From assembly GCA_016720465.1 (NCBI GenBank), contig JADKKO010000002.1:288001-352000 (forward strand): 64,000 nucleotides of DNA, read 5' to 3'. The notes beneath the pieces were generated by a model. That model was not told the origin of the DNA. It saw only the letters and a program-made list of their open reading frames with translations, and did no database searches. The translations under genes and the position numbers were made by a program. Shown piece after piece: positions 34,146 through 42,435 of the stretch. The first letter of the stretch is position 1. Each line of letters opens with the position of its first letter. Origin of the DNA: Holophagaceae bacterium (GTDB taxonomy: Bacteria > Acidobacteriota > Holophagae > Holophagales > Holophagaceae).

Positions 34146-34245
34146 TTGGCCACAAAGGGGCACAAAGAACACAAAGAAAAACAAAACATACATTTTTTAA
34201 GCTTTTCTTTGTGAACTTTGTGCCCCTTTGTGGCTAAATTGTTTT
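34146..34245. repeat. Family-3 CACAAAG/CTTTGTG palindrome, upstream of the GxxExxY gene
   Basis: Left arm TTGGCCACAAAGGGGCACAA..CACAAAGAAAA and right arm TTTTCTTTGTGAACTTTGTG..CCCCTTTGTGGCTAA are inverted copies separated by an AT-rich loop. The stretch before it (34082-34145) is almost pure A/T. It ends about 40 bases before the chosen GTG of the next gene, so it covers that gene's promoter region. Confidence 0.85.
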
Positions 34246-34287
34246 TTTATGTTTTTGTGGTTTATTCTTCCTTTCTCTGAGGCCGAT

Positions 34288-34695
34288 GTGGATATCAAGC
34301 CATTGTGCGACCTGGTGCGGCAGACGGCTTATGACATCCACACCTACCTGGGTTGCGGCCATCTGGAGAAGGTGTATGAGAATGCCCTGCTCCATCGGTT
34401 GCAGAAACTCGGATTGCGGGCTGAGCAACAGCACCCTATCCGGGTGTTCGATGAAGACGGCACTCCGATCGGGGATTATTACGCCGATTTGCTGATCGAA
34501 GAGGTTCTGTTGCTCGAGTTGAAAGCCGTGAAGAACCTAGCCCCAGAACACGACGCGCAGATCCTGGGCTACCTCAAGGCCGCGAGGTTCGAACACGGAA
34601 TGCTGATCAATTTCGGTTCGCAGAAATTCGAAGTCCGCAAATTCATCCGAACCAGCAATTCACCTCAAAGTATCGAAAGGCCACAAAATAATTAA
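34288..34695 (+). CDS. GxxExxY protein (PD-(D/E)XK nuclease-like)
   Basis: 135 residues from GTG 34288, with GAGG six bases upstream; an in-frame ATG at 34249 would start inside repeat-derived sequence. The family motif appears as GHLEKVY (about 24-30). A nuclease-like core follows: D(E)DGTPIGDYYADLLIEEVLLLELKAV, with Asp and ExK residues spaced as in PD-(D/E)XK folds, then QILGYLKAARFEHGMLINFG. Members are small, widespread, often multicopy and of unknown function. Here the gene is bracketed by two palindromes of the same family (34146-34245, 34732-34910) and sits inside the capsule operon between wzb and wzc. Confidence 0.9.
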   Translation: MDIKPLCDLVRQTAYDIHTYLGCGHLEKVYENALLHRLQKLGLRAEQQHPIRVFDEDGTPIGDYYADLLIEEVLLLELKAVKNLAPEHDAQILGYLKAARFEHGMLINFGSQKFEVRKFIRTSNSPQSIERPQNN

Positions 34696-34731
34696 TGGGT
34701 AAAAATAATATAAAAAATAAAATAAAAACAA

Positions 34732-34910
34732 TTTAGCCACAAAGGGGCACAAAGAACACAAAGAAAAACAAACACAAAAACAAAAACAAACAAATTATAT
34801 TTTTTAGCTTTTCTTTGTGAACTTTGTAAACTTTGTGAACTTTGTGAACTTTGTGAACTTTGTGAACTTTGTGAACTTTGTGAACTTTGTGCCCCTTTGT
34901 GGCTAATAAT
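34732..34910. repeat. Family-3 palindrome with a 9-bp tandem expansion, downstream of the GxxExxY gene
   Basis: Left arm TTTAGCCACAAAGGGGCACA..ACACAAAGAAAAAC; right arm TTTTCTTTGTG..GCCCCTTTGTGGCTAAT. The right arm is expanded by a tandem 9-mer CTTTGTGAA, about 8.8 copies at 34813-34891 with one variant unit (CTTTGTAAA). The loop is A-rich. The 362-base gap 34696-35057 holds this element and the TA promoter region only. Confidence 0.88.
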
Positions 34911-35057
34911 TTTTTATTTTTTATCGTTTTTTACGGCCATCCCCGGGAGACTGCTTGGGGCATGACAGGACTTTCTGCGGTCTTCCACGTATTTTGTGAC
35001 AGATGCTCGGTCCTAACCGCCTCATAATTACCGAGCCACACAGCAAGGACCACTTCC

Positions 35058-35294
35058 ATGATGAATTGGCATGATCACATTTCCGTAGATCCCAACGTTT
35101 GCCACGGACAGGCTTGCATCCGCGGTACCCGCATCCCGGTGGCCGTTGTGCTGGATAATCTGGCCGCAGGGCTGGATGTGGCGGAAATCACGGCCAGCTA
35201 CCCCAGTCTCAAGGCCGAGGACATTCGTGCGGCTTTGGCATATTCAGCGGAAATCGCGCGAGAGCGCATCTATCCGTTCCCAGAAACAGCATGA
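35058..35294 (+). CDS. DUF433-family antitoxin-like protein
   Basis: 78 residues (ATG at 35058 or 35061). The pattern WHDHISVDPNVCHGQACIRGTRIPVAVVLDNLAAG..EITASYPSLKAEDIRAALAYSAEI is the DUF433 signature (VCGGxPxIxGTRIPV), a small winged-helix-like domain that serves as antitoxin and autorepressor beside PIN-like toxins. It precedes a DUF5615 gene by 70 bases, the usual partner. The pair lies between wzb and wzc and is not a capsule gene. Confidence 0.87.
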   Translation: MMNWHDHISVDPNVCHGQACIRGTRIPVAVVLDNLAAGLDVAEITASYPSLKAEDIRAALAYSAEIARERIYPFPETA

Positions 35295-35364
35295 GCACAA
35301 AGCAAGAGCGCGGTGCCAGCGTGCGAGGCGAAGCTCCGAAGGTGCGCCACACTGGACGGGCCGC

Positions 35365-35718
35365 ATGAAATTCAAGGTCGACGAAAACTTGCCTGTGGAA
35401 GTGGCTCAAATGCTGCTGGCTGCTGGGCATGACGTGATGACCGTCCTTGACCAAGCCTTGGGTGGCGCACCGGACCCCGATCTGGCGAAAGTCTGCTGCG
35501 TGGAGGAGAGGGCCCTGCTTACCTTGGACCTCGATTTTTCAAATATCCAGGCATACCCACCTCGGGACTATCCAGGAATCATCGTCCTTCGCTTGACACA
35601 GCAAGATAAAGCCCATGTACTTCATACAATTGCGGCGGCAATCCCCTTGTTGTTGCAAGAACCGCTGAGTGGGCGGCTCTGGATCATCGACGAACACCGA
35701 ATCCGCATACGAGAATAA
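35365..35718 (+). CDS. DUF5615 PIN-like toxin
   Basis: 117 residues from ATG 35365; the frame is open upstream but the family N-terminus MKFKVDENLP fixes the start. Acidic residues of the Mut7-C/PIN-like fold are visible: FKVDENLP, VMTVLDQAL, LLTLDLDFSN and IIDEHRIRIR. Such proteins are presumed ribonucleases acting as toxins of type II toxin-antitoxin pairs with DUF433 antitoxins. Biochemical activity is inferred from the family; direct evidence for DUF5615 members is limited as far as I know. Confidence 0.85.
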   Translation: MKFKVDENLPVEVAQMLLAAGHDVMTVLDQALGGAPDPDLAKVCCVEERALLTLDLDFSNIQAYPPRDYPGIIVLRLTQQDKAHVLHTIAAAIPLLLQEPLSGRLWIIDEHRIRIRE

Positions 35719-35784
35719 ACCCGAGGCACTTCATCCCTCCCCATTCTTACCTCGGCCCTCACTGCACATACCTGATTGGCACCC

Positions 35785-37992
35785 ATGACCCTCCTTCCCG
35801 ACATCACCCCCGGCGACATCTACCCCCAGGGTCCCAGCCGTCCCGACACCCCCGAGCATGAAAGCGAGATCTCCCTGGGGGACATGCTCGCCAATCTGTG
35901 GGAAGGCCGCTACATCATCCTGGCCACCACGGCGCTGGCGCTGGTGATGGGCCTCTACTACGGCTGGCGCAAGAGCCCCGTCTACCGGGTGGAGGCCATG
36001 CTGCAGATCGAGGACAAGCAGAACAGCGCCAGCAGCCCGGTGATGCAGGCCCTGAACAGCCTGCTGGACCAGGCCGCCAGGGCCTCGGCCGAAATCGAGA
36101 TCATCAAGAGCAACCTGGTGCTGGGGCGCACCGTGGAATCCCTGTCCCTGGATATCCAGGCCGCGCCGGTCTACGGCCGGATCATCGGCGATGCCCTGGT
36201 GCGGGGGCGCAAGGATGCCCCCGAGCTGGCCGTCGAACGCTTCGAGATCCCCAACTACATGCGGGGCGTAGGGTTCGAGATCATCGCCTTGGACAAGGGC
36301 GCCTTCCGTTGGGAAGGGCCCGGCCACAAGGTCCTGGCCACCGGCAAGGTGGGCGAGGACACCAAGGCCGCCTATGACGGCCAGCCCCTGGTGCTCCAGG
36401 TGCGCCGTCTCACCGGAGCCCCGGGCCAGCGCTTCAACCTGACCCGCCTGCCCGTGCTGGCGGCCATCGGCGGCCTCCGCGGGGGGCTGAAAGTCGAGGA
36501 AAAGGGCCGCCAGACCAACATCCTGGGCCTCAGTTTCGAGCACCGGAATTCCGGACGGGGCGCCGAGATCCTGAACGAGATCGTGAGCCAGTACGTGCGC
36601 CAGAACATCGAGCGCAAGGCCGAGGAAGCCTCCCAGACCCTGGCCTTCATGCAGGAGCAGCTCCCCATGCAGCGGGCCAAGCTCGATGCGGCGGAGAACC
36701 GCCTGAACCAGTTCCGCATCCAATCGGGCTCCGTGGATCTGCCCCAGGAAGCCCAATTGGTCCTCACCCAAAGCGTGAACCTGGAAGGCCAGATCCTGGC
36801 CCTCAAGCAGAAAAAAGATGAACTGCTGCGCACCTACAAGGAAGGCGCCGACGTGGTGTCCACCCTGAACCAGCAGATCGCCAAGCTGCAGAAGGAGATG
36901 GGCAACGTCAACGTCAAGATCAAGGGCCTGCCCAAGACCCAGCAGGAGATCGTGAGCCTGACCCGGGATGTGCAGGTGAATACGGAGCTGTACACCGCCA
37001 TGCTCAACAATTCCCAGCAACTCCAGGTGGCCCGGGCCGGCGAGATCGGCAACGCCCGCATCGTGGACCGCGCCCTGCCCAGCCTGGGCCCCATCAAGCC
37101 CGACAAGGCCAAGGCCATGGGCCTGGCCTGGATTTTAGGCCTGTCCGCGGGCATCGGCCTGACCCTGCTGCGCCGGGCCCTGCACCGGGCGGTGGAGGAT
37201 CCCCGCCTCATCGAAAGCCGCCTGGGCCTGCCCGTGGTGGTGACCATCCCCCACAGCGAATTGCAGGCGGAAGAATTCCGCCGCATGAAGGCCCACGCTG
37301 CCGGCGACCACATCCTGGCCCTGCATCACCCCGAGGACCTGGCGGTGGAGAGCCTGCGCAGCCTGCGCACCGCTTTGAGCTTCACCATGAGTGATGCCCG
37401 CAACCGCGTGGTCATGATTTCAGGGCCCGCGCCTGCCATCGGCAAATCCTTCGTGAGCAGCAATTTCTCGGCCCTGCTGGCCCAGACCGGGGCCGCCAGC
37501 CGGGTGCTGCTGGTGGATGGCGACATGCGCCGGGGCAACCTGCACCAGTACTTCGGCATCACCCACCGCGCCGGCGGCCTGTCGGAAATCCTGGCGGGCC
37601 AGAAGCCCTGGCTGCAGGCGGTGCGCGCCACCGGCATGCCGGGCCTGGAGATCATCACCAGCGGCACGCTCCCCCCCAACCCCTCGGAACTGCTGATGTC
37701 CACCCGCTTCGCGGATTTCATCCTGGAAGTCTCCCAGGTCTACGACATCGTGATCATCGACGCGCCGCCGGTGCTGGCGGTCACCGATGCCGTGATCATC
37801 GGCCGCCAGGCCGGCACCACCCTGCTCATCGCCAAAGCCAAAGCCCACACCCTGGACGAGATCCAGGCTTCCATCAAGCGCTTCGAGACCGCCGGCATCA
37901 AGCCCAAGGGCTGCATCTTCAACGATGTGCCGGTGTTGAATGTGGGATACCGGTATTACCGGTACGCGTACCATTACGGTTATAAAAAATGA
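35785..37992 (+). CDS. wzc: Polysaccharide co-polymerase / BY-kinase (Wzc family)
   Basis: 735 residues from ATG 35785. Order: Wzz domain with first TM (IILATTALALVMGLYYGW, about 44-61), large periplasmic coiled-coil region (about 270-410), GNVR-like segment and second TM (GLAWILGLSAGIGLTLL, about 446-462), then the cytoplasmic kinase with Walker A GPAPAIGKS (about 548-556), Walker A' VLLVDGDMRRG (about 573-583) and Walker B VIIDAPPV (about 655). The tail RYYRYAYHYGYKK is the tyrosine cluster that is autophosphorylated; Wzb would reverse this. It controls chain length and export with Wza. An insertion of ~1.7 kb separates it from wzb. Confidence 0.94.
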   Translation: MTLLPDITPGDIYPQGPSRPDTPEHESEISLGDMLANLWEGRYIILATTALALVMGLYYGWRKSPVYRVEAMLQIEDKQNSASSPVMQALNSLLDQAARASAEIEIIKSNLVLGRTVESLSLDIQAAPVYGRIIGDALVRGRKDAPELAVERFEIPNYMRGVGFEIIALDKGAFRWEGPGHKVLATGKVGEDTKAAYDGQPLVLQVRRLTGAPGQRFNLTRLPVLAAIGGLRGGLKVEEKGRQTNILGLSFEHRNSGRGAEILNEIVSQYVRQNIERKAEEASQTLAFMQEQLPMQRAKLDAAENRLNQFRIQSGSVDLPQEAQLVLTQSVNLEGQILALKQKKDELLRTYKEGADVVSTLNQQIAKLQKEMGNVNVKIKGLPKTQQEIVSLTRDVQVNTELYTAMLNNSQQLQVARAGEIGNARIVDRALPSLGPIKPDKAKAMGLAWILGLSAGIGLTLLRRALHRAVEDPRLIESRLGLPVVVTIPHSELQAEEFRRMKAHAAGDHILALHHPEDLAVESLRSLRTALSFTMSDARNRVVMISGPAPAIGKSFVSSNFSALLAQTGAASRVLLVDGDMRRGNLHQYFGITHRAGGLSEILAGQKPWLQAVRATGMPGLEIITSGTLPPNPSELLMSTRFADFILEVSQVYDIVIIDAPPVLAVTDAVIIGRQAGTTLLIAKAKAHTLDEIQASIKRFETAGIKPKGCIFNDVPVLNVGYRYYRYAYHYGYKK

Positions 37993-38114
37993 CGCTAAAT
38001 GGCAACTGGTCCGCACCCCGATTTCATGGGCCTCCATGCTGGGGTGTCCGGTGAGCGTAGCTGGGTTTGGGCTTCGTCAACCCGAATTCCGCGGCCTTCG
38101 GCCTGAAGCCCAGC

Positions 38115-38906
38115 ATGCCTAGGGTCTCCATCCTCACGGGCCTTTACCAATGCGAGGCGACCCTTGCCGAGGCCCTGGCGTCCATCCAGGCACAGACCTT
38201 CACCGACTGGGAAATGATCCTTTGCGATGATGGCTCCACCGACCGGACACCGGACATCGCCCAGCCTTTCATTGAGGCGGACCCCAGGTTCAAACTGATC
38301 CGCAACTCGCGCAACCGGGGTCTGGCCGCCGCCCTCAACCTGGCGCTCCGGCAGGCCCAAGGGGAGTACGTGGCCCGCATGGATGGGGATGACCGCTCAC
38401 GGCCCGACCGCCTCGCCAGCCAGGTGGCCTATCTGGATGCGAATCCAGGATGTGCGGTGGTGAGCGGCGCCATGGCCTGCTTCGACGAGACGGGCATCTG
38501 GGGCCATATCCGGCCCCAATCCGAGGAGCCCCGGCCCCAGGATCTGGCCTGGGGTTCCCCCTTCGCTCACGCGCCGAGCATGATGCGCCGCCAGATCCTG
38601 GAACAGTTGGGCGGCTACCGCACTGACGTGGGGCGCGTGGAGGACTATGACCTCTGGGTGAGGCTCTACGCCGCGGGATACCGCGGCCACAACCTGGACC
38701 AGATCCTGTATGACGTGCGGGAAGACCGCCAAACCACGCGACGGCGCGATTATCGGCGCCGCATGGACGAGGCGCGGATCGCCTGGCGGGCGTGTCGGGA
38801 CTTGCGCCTGGCCTTGCGCTCCAGGGCCGGGGCCCTGCGTCCGCTCCTGGTGGGCCTCCTGCCAGGTTTGCTGTATAACGCGCTGCGGAGGCGCAAATAT
38901 GCTTGA
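38115..38906 (+). CDS. Family 2 glycosyltransferase
   Basis: 263 residues from ATG 38115 (MPRVSILTGLYQCEATL); longer frames lack GT-A character. GT-A fold motifs: ILCDDGSTDRTPDI (nucleotide-binding Asp pair), YVARMDGDDRSRPDRL (DXD metal site) and GRVEDYDLWVRLYAAGYRGH (catalytic ED region). It adds one sugar from a nucleotide donor during repeat-unit assembly at the inner face of the membrane. Donor and acceptor unknown. It begins 122 bases after wzc. Confidence 0.9.
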   Translation: MPRVSILTGLYQCEATLAEALASIQAQTFTDWEMILCDDGSTDRTPDIAQPFIEADPRFKLIRNSRNRGLAAALNLALRQAQGEYVARMDGDDRSRPDRLASQVAYLDANPGCAVVSGAMACFDETGIWGHIRPQSEEPRPQDLAWGSPFAHAPSMMRRQILEQLGGYRTDVGRVEDYDLWVRLYAAGYRGHNLDQILYDVREDRQTTRRRDYRRRMDEARIAWRACRDLRLALRSRAGALRPLLVGLLPGLLYNALRRRKYA

Positions 38907-38957
38907 TGCCCCCGACAAGGACGCTGTTTCCATTCCTGTGACCCATGAGGGGGCCGA

Positions 38958-40055
38958 GTGATCCCGATCCCTCTGCATCTCTACACCCCCGTTTTCTATC
39001 ACGCGATGCTGGCCTTGGTACTGGTGACTGTCCTCTGGTATCTGGGTGCCCAGGAAAAGGTCGCGTCCCGGGCGGCAGGTGGAGTGCTCACGTGGGGCTT
39101 GGCCTTGGCCATGACCCTGTACTTGGGCCTGCGTCCAGTCAGTGGGTTCTATTTCGGGGATATGGGTGCTTACGCCATAAGCTTCCGGGATCTCCAATCC
39201 ACAGGGACGGCCCTGAAGGTCTACGCGAACAGTGAATGGGCTTTCGCGGCCTTCATGCACGTCTCGGCGTCGATCATGTCCGCGGAGACTTGGTTCCTGC
39301 TCTGCGCGGCCCTCTACGTGGGGCTCATCACCAGAGCCCTGCATCGGGTCCATAGGGCGAAGGCCTACCTGGCCCTTCTCATGGCGATTGCCTCCTACTC
39401 ATTCTGGGCCTATGGCACCAATGGCATCCGCAACGGTCTGGCCACGTCTCTTGTGCTGCTGGGCATGGCCTACCCGGACCGCAAACTCCTCATGGCCCTG
39501 TTCTTCGCCCTGGCCGTGGGCACCCACACCTCGGTGTTGCTGCCCGTGGCGGCCTTTCTCCTGACCTTCCTCTACCGGGACCCCCGGGGCTACCTGGGGG
39601 GATATCTCCTGGCGGTGCTCCTGTCATTGACCGTAGGTGGATGGTGGGAACAATTCTTCGCTTCCTCTGGCCTGGTGGGGGATGAGCGCTTCTCCGTCTA
39701 TCTGCTGGACCAGTCCTATGCCAGCGAATTCAGTTCAATCGGCTTCCGCTGGGATTTTCTGGCCTACAGCCTGTGGCCGGTCGCTTTCGGCGCCTACCAT
39801 ATTTTCAAACGGAAGTTCACCGACCGCTTCTACCTCCAACTCTTCAATGCGTACGTCGCCGCCAACGCCTTCTGGGTGCTGGTGATCCGTGCCAGCTTCT
39901 CCAACCGCTTCGCCTACCTGTCCTGGTTCATGATGTTCTGGGTCCTGGTCTATCCGCTCCTGGTTGGTCCAGCCGCTGGGCGCAGGGGAAGGATTCAGGC
40001 AGGGCTGCTGGTGGCCTACTACGCGTTCACCTATCTCATGTTCTTGAAGACCTGA
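38958..40055 (+). CDS. EpsG/Wzy-type polysaccharide polymerase
   Basis: 365 residues from GTG 38958 preceded by GAGGGGGCC. About ten hydrophobic segments. EpsG-family marks are WAYGTNGIRNGLATSLVLLGMAY (about 150-172), VGTHTSVLLPVAAFLL, and SNRFAYLSWF near residue 315. These proteins polymerise undecaprenyl-linked repeat units on the outer face of the inner membrane. It sits between the GT2 and GT4 genes, as expected for the single polymerase of a Wzx/Wzy locus. Confidence 0.85.
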   Translation: MIPIPLHLYTPVFYHAMLALVLVTVLWYLGAQEKVASRAAGGVLTWGLALAMTLYLGLRPVSGFYFGDMGAYAISFRDLQSTGTALKVYANSEWAFAAFMHVSASIMSAETWFLLCAALYVGLITRALHRVHRAKAYLALLMAIASYSFWAYGTNGIRNGLATSLVLLGMAYPDRKLLMALFFALAVGTHTSVLLPVAAFLLTFLYRDPRGYLGGYLLAVLLSLTVGGWWEQFFASSGLVGDERFSVYLLDQSYASEFSSIGFRWDFLAYSLWPVAFGAYHIFKRKFTDRFYLQLFNAYVAANAFWVLVIRASFSNRFAYLSWFMMFWVLVYPLLVGPAAGRRGRIQAGLLVAYYAFTYLMFLKT

Positions 40056-40063
40056 GAGGGGAT

Positions 40064-41236
40064 ATGGGCACCATGAGCGATCAGGTTCGGCCGGTGTCGC
40101 AACAGGGGACTTGCCGCGTCCTGCAGATCACAGGAGTGATGGATTGCGGTGGGACCGAGAACATGCTCATGCATCTGTTCCGCGCCACACCGAGGCAGGA
40201 CATCGCCATGGATTTCCTCGTGAACTGCCATGGGCCCGTGCAGGGGTATTTCGATGAAGAGATCCTGCAGGCTGGAGCGAGGATCCTGCATATCCAGAGC
40301 CAGGGCCGCCTGGGTCCATTGCGCTATGTCCAGACCCTCGTCCGCCTCCTACGGCAGGGCGGACCCTACGATGTGGTCCATTCCCACCTGGATTGGCAGG
40401 GGGGGCTGATCGCTTTGGCGGCCCGTTGGGCGGAAGTGCCACGGGTCATCGTCCACTCCCACACCACTCGGGTAATGGGCCGGGGCCTCCGTTACCAGGT
40501 GGCCTTGGTCCTTCAGAAAGCCTTGATCCGCGCCTTTGCAACCGACCTGTGGGGTTGTTCCGAGGTGGCCTGCCGACATCTTTTCGGGCCGGATCGCCCC
40601 TGGTGTGTGATTCCCAACGGCATACCCCTTGATCGCTACCTGGATGTTTCCGCAGAGGCCAGGCAGGCTCTGCGCCAGGCCTGGGGCTGCGGCCCGGATA
40701 GCCTCGTTCTGGGACACGCGGGCAGTTTCTCCGAAAACAAGAACCAGCTTTTCCTGGTTGAGTTGATGCAGGGGCTGTCGTCACAGGGGCAGGAGGTCCA
40801 CCTGGTCCTGGCCGGCGACCCTTCCACCCCCTATGGGGCGAAGGTGAGAACTCGAGTGCTGGAACTTGGGCTTCAGGATCGCGTCCACTTCCTGGGCCTA
40901 CGTCGGGATCTGCCCGAGATCTTGTCGGCGCTTGATGTCTTCCTGCTGCCCTCGGCCTTCGAGGGCTTGGGGATCGTCGCATTGGAAGCCCAGGCTGTGG
41001 GCTGCCCGTGTATGGTATCTGAGGGAATTCCCACAGAGGTGGACCTGGGCCTAGGATTGGTGGCCCGCGTGAGTACAGCTTCTTCAGATTCTTGGGCCCG
41101 GTGTGTTTTGGAACGAAGCAGCCTGCTCCGACCGACCCGTGAGCAGGTGGCAACGGCATTCCAATCCAAGGGGTTCGATATCAAGACCAGCAGCGCGGAG
41201 GTGGCACAGCAATACCGAGAAGGGTGGCAGGCATGA
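40064..41236 (+). CDS. Family 4 glycosyltransferase
   Basis: 390 residues from ATG 40064 after GAGAGGGGAT. GT-B fold: N-terminal LQITGVMDCGGTENMLMHL (glycine-rich acceptor loop), VIPNGIPLDRY at the interdomain hinge, LGHAGSFSENKNQLFLVEL and the donor-binding EX7E motif in PSAFEGLGIVALEAQAVGCP. Retaining glycosyl transfer to a lipid-linked intermediate is expected; sugar unknown. Overlaps the next GT4 gene by four bases. Confidence 0.92.
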   Translation: MGTMSDQVRPVSQQGTCRVLQITGVMDCGGTENMLMHLFRATPRQDIAMDFLVNCHGPVQGYFDEEILQAGARILHIQSQGRLGPLRYVQTLVRLLRQGGPYDVVHSHLDWQGGLIALAARWAEVPRVIVHSHTTRVMGRGLRYQVALVLQKALIRAFATDLWGCSEVACRHLFGPDRPWCVIPNGIPLDRYLDVSAEARQALRQAWGCGPDSLVLGHAGSFSENKNQLFLVELMQGLSSQGQEVHLVLAGDPSTPYGAKVRTRVLELGLQDRVHFLGLRRDLPEILSALDVFLLPSAFEGLGIVALEAQAVGCPCMVSEGIPTEVDLGLGLVARVSTASSDSWARCVLERSSLLRPTREQVATAFQSKGFDIKTSSAEVAQQYREGWQA

Positions 41237-42435
41237 GCCGGCGGATTTTGGTCACCTCTACGGCCATGCGGATCGGCGGGGTGGAACGGGCTTTGGTCGG
41301 TCTTCTCGACAGCCTCATCCGGGAGGGCCATGAGGTCAGCCTCTTCCTCTGGGCCCACGAGGGTGAGTTCATGGGCCTCCTTCCCCCGGGGGTGCATCTG
41401 CTGCCTGAGATACCCGCTTATGCCAGATTGGAGCGGCCCATCCGGAAGGCCGTGGCCCAGGGATTCCCCGGCATCGGACTCGCCCGCCTGGCGGCTAAGG
41501 CCATAACGGCTTTTCGGGCGGAGGTGCTGCGGCGGCCGGGCTATCTTCTGCCCCGGAGCGTCCGCTATTGCATTCCCTTCCTGCCGCCCGTGCCTGGCCA
41601 TTACGACCTGGTGCTGAGTTTCCTGGCGCCCCACGACATCGCTGCACGGAAGATCTCAGCCAGTTGTCGCGCCGGTTGGATCCACACCGACTATGGTTCC
41701 CTGGAATGTGGCGTGGACACGACCTTCGAGGCGTCCATGTGGCAAAGCATGGATGCCCTCATGGCCGTGTCCGAAGGGGTCAGGGATTCCTTTATCAGCG
41801 TCTTTCCTACCCTTGCGGACCGGGTCCAGGTCATGGAGAACATCCTCTCGCCCGATTTCATCCGCCAACAAGCGGATGAGGATGTCAGCAAGGAAATGCC
41901 CTTCGAGCCAGGGATCATCCATCTCTGTTCTGTTGGGCGCTTCAGCCATGCAAAAAATTTCGATGCAATACCAGAGGCAGTGCGGCGCTTGGGAGGATCG
42001 GGCCGTTCCGTGAAGTGGTACATCATTGGTTATGGTCCAGAGGAGGAGCTGATCCGCCGCCGGATTCAGGAGGCTGGTGTGCAGGATCGGGTCATCATCC
42101 TGGGAAAGAAAGTTAATCCCTACCCTTACATGAAGGCTTGCGATACATACGTACAGCCTTCCCGCTATGAAGGGAAAGCCGTCACCGTCCAGGAGGCCCA
42201 GATTCTCGGCAAACCTGTCCTCATTACCAACTTTCCTACCGCCGGGAGCCAGGTTCAGGACGGCGTAGATGGCCTGATCGCGCCGATGGAAATGGACGGC
42301 CTGGTTGGTGGAATCCGCAAGCTGATCGAGGATCCTGCGCTTCGCGAACGACTGGCCGCCACCGCGGCAAGCCGTGATTACTGCAACCGGTCGGAGGTCG
42401 AAAAGATCCTACGGTTGATCAAGGCTGATCCATGA
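41233..42435 (+). CDS. Family 4 glycosyltransferase
   Basis: 400 residues from ATG 41233 (ATGA overlap with the preceding stop). N-terminal MRIGGVERALVGLLDSL loop; C-terminal LCSVGRFSHAKNFDAIPEAV, WYIIGYGPEEELIRRRI, and QPSRYEGKAVTVQEAQILGKPVL, the EX7E donor site. The long basic N-terminal half (about 60-120) suits membrane association. Shares its layout with the next two genes and overlaps the next by four bases. Confidence 0.92.
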   Translation: MSRRILVTSTAMRIGGVERALVGLLDSLIREGHEVSLFLWAHEGEFMGLLPPGVHLLPEIPAYARLERPIRKAVAQGFPGIGLARLAAKAITAFRAEVLRRPGYLLPRSVRYCIPFLPPVPGHYDLVLSFLAPHDIAARKISASCRAGWIHTDYGSLECGVDTTFEASMWQSMDALMAVSEGVRDSFISVFPTLADRVQVMENILSPDFIRQQADEDVSKEMPFEPGIIHLCSVGRFSHAKNFDAIPEAVRRLGGSGRSVKWYIIGYGPEEELIRRRIQEAGVQDRVIILGKKVNPYPYMKACDTYVQPSRYEGKAVTVQEAQILGKPVLITNFPTAGSQVQDGVDGLIAPMEMDGLVGGIRKLIEDPALRERLAATAASRDYCNRSEVEKILRLIKADP

